Part shown: positions 13,505 through 14,282 of the stretch, piece after piece | How the letters are laid out: each line of letters begins with the position of its first letter | Position numbering within the stretch: position 1 is the stretch's first letter | From: Pseudomonadota bacterium | GTDB taxonomy: Bacteria; Pseudomonadota; Gammaproteobacteria; Burkholderiales; Burkholderiaceae | Direction: 5' to 3' | Assembly: GCA_023441105.1 (NCBI GenBank) | Contig: JAEZQX010000351.1 | Coordinates: 1-14,282, forward strand | DNA: 14,282 bases | Translations under genes and position numbers: made by a program | Notes under the pieces: generated by a model | Databases searched by the model: none | What the model saw: the letters and a program-made list of their open reading frames with translations, nothing else | Told to the model about the DNA's origin: nothing

Positions 13505-14282
13505 TCGCAGGCGCAATCCTTTCCCCCGCCATCGCCAGCCTGATCCTGTTCGCCGTCTTCTTCATCCTGATGGCGCTGCGGGTGCCGGTGGCCTTCGCCC
13601 TCGGGCTCGCCTGCCTGCCGATCCTGCTGATCGAGCCGCGGCTGTCGGCGATGACGCTGATGAGCGAGACGTTCAACTCCTATAACTCGTTCATCCTGCT
13701 GGCGGTGCCGTTCTTCCTGCTGACCGCGAACCTGATGAATGTCGGCGGCATCACCGACCGGCTGCTGACCCTGTCGCGGACCATGGTTGGCCACTTCCCG
13801 GGCGGGCTGGCGCAGATCAACGTGGTGCTGTCGCTGTTCTTCGCCGGCATCTCGGGCTCGTCCACCGCGGATGCCGCCAGCCAGTCCAAGATCTTCATCG
13901 AGGCGCAGCGACGCGAGGGCTATCACGACAGCTTCTCGGTGGCGATCACCGCCGTGTCGTCGGTGCTGGCCGTGATCATCCCGCCGTCGATCCTGATGAT
14001 CGTGTGGGGCGGCGTGCTGTCGGTGTCGATCGGCGCGCTGTTCCTGGCGGGCATCCTGCCGGGACTGCTGCTGGTGCTGGTGCAGATGGCGACCGTCCAT
14101 GCCTATGCCAAGAGCCGCAACTATCCGACCTATCCCCGGGCGACCTGGATGGAGTTCCTGAAGTCGGTGTCGGTGTCGGTGCCGGCGCTGATGACGCCGG
14201 TCATCATCATCGGCGGCAAGATCTTCGGCTGGTTCACCGCCACCGAATCGGCGGCGATCGCCGTGCTCTATGCCGGCGTGCT
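13501..14282 (+). CDS. dctM: TRAP transporter large permease, DctM family (partial, runs off window end)
   Basis: The sodium-coupled transport subunit of the TRAP system, in the inner membrane. The first 260 residues are visible; the full family length is about 425-430, so roughly 60 percent is present. Repeated hydrophobic helices carry family stretches: MALRVPVAFALGLACLP, NSFILLAVPFFLLTANLMN, LFFAGISGSSTADAASQSKI and VIIPPSILMIVWGGVLSVSIG. The segment VSVPALMTPVIIIGGKIFGW begins the second half, typical of the internal duplication. ATG 13501 overlaps the dctQ stop by 4 bp. The remainder and any catabolic genes of the operon lie to the right of the window. Confidence 0.94.
   Translation, partial: MIAGAILSPAIASLILFAVFFILMALRVPVAFALGLACLPILLIEPRLSAMTLMSETFNSYNSFILLAVPFFLLTANLMNVGGITDRLLTLSRTMVGHFPGGLAQINVVLSLFFAGISGSSTADAASQSKIFIEAQRREGYHDSFSVAITAVSSVLAVIIPPSILMIVWGGVLSVSIGALFLAGILPGLLLVLVQMATVHAYAKSRNYPTYPRATWMEFLKSVSVSVPALMTPVIIIGGKIFGWFTATESAAIAVLYAGV

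Noticed and set aside
11765..13516. 583-codon minus-strand open frame antisense to dctP and dctQ
   Set aside because: It crosses two well-supported TRAP genes and the gap between them; composition is charged and low-complexity.

Overview
The window is a strongly GC-rich bacterial chromosome segment. It most resembles a Burkholderiales betaproteobacterium (Alcaligenaceae/Comamonadaceae-like). The reasons are an orphan Bug-family (TctC) periplasmic receptor, a TRAP transporter, FCD-type GntR regulators beside 2-hydroxyacid enzymes, and an intergenic palindromic element (about 4821-4893) of a type I recall as common in that order. There are no RNA genes, insertion sequences, phage genes or CRISPR arrays. 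Genes are tightly packed and nearly all assign to known families, so this is mainly a catabolic and transport accessory region, not an obviously new system.

Layout. (1) 1-567, minus: the N-terminal part of a LacI-family regulator resembling gluconate-type GntR/IdnR, with a perfect 7-bp inverted repeat just upstream. (2) 817-2520, plus: a KefB/YbaL-type cation:proton antiporter with an RCK domain. (3) 2587-7218, minus: a valine-catabolism block, read from right to left as a VanR/FCD-type GntR regulator, mmsA (methylmalonate-semialdehyde dehydrogenase), isobutyryl-CoA dehydrogenase and mmsB (3-hydroxyisobutyrate dehydrogenase). A hairpin-rich repeat separates mmsA from the acyl-CoA dehydrogenase gene. 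The hydratase and the hydroxyisobutyryl-CoA hydrolase of the pathway are not in the window. (4) 7538-10784, plus and divergent from the GntR gene: a D-2-hydroxyacid dehydrogenase, a Bug/TctC receptor and an FMN-dependent L-2-hydroxyacid oxidase. (5) 10961-14282, plus: a FadR/UxuR-like GntR regulator followed by TRAP transporter genes dctP, dctQ and dctM, the last cut by the window end.

How the parts may fit. MmsA, the isobutyryl-CoA dehydrogenase and MmsB catalyse three steps of the distal valine pathway to propionyl-CoA. The divergent block has one oxidoreductase for each enantiomer of a 2-hydroxyacid plus uptake proteins, so it probably handles a 2-hydroxyacid or sugar acid as a racemate. 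One speculative link is 2-hydroxyisovalerate, whose oxidation product is the keto acid of valine.

The most interesting signals are regulatory. Two sigma70-like promoters interlock head-on at 7298-7334 over TTGTA repeats. A hairpin covers the ribosome-binding site at 7514-7529. A PdhR/LldR/UxuR-like half-operator lies inside a promoter spacer at 10823-10852. A stem-loop separates dctP from dctQ. Two genes (9627 and 10961) share an odd arrangement in which a well-placed Shine-Dalgarno and ATG open a 9-codon out-of-frame ORF exactly 14 nt before the in-frame start.
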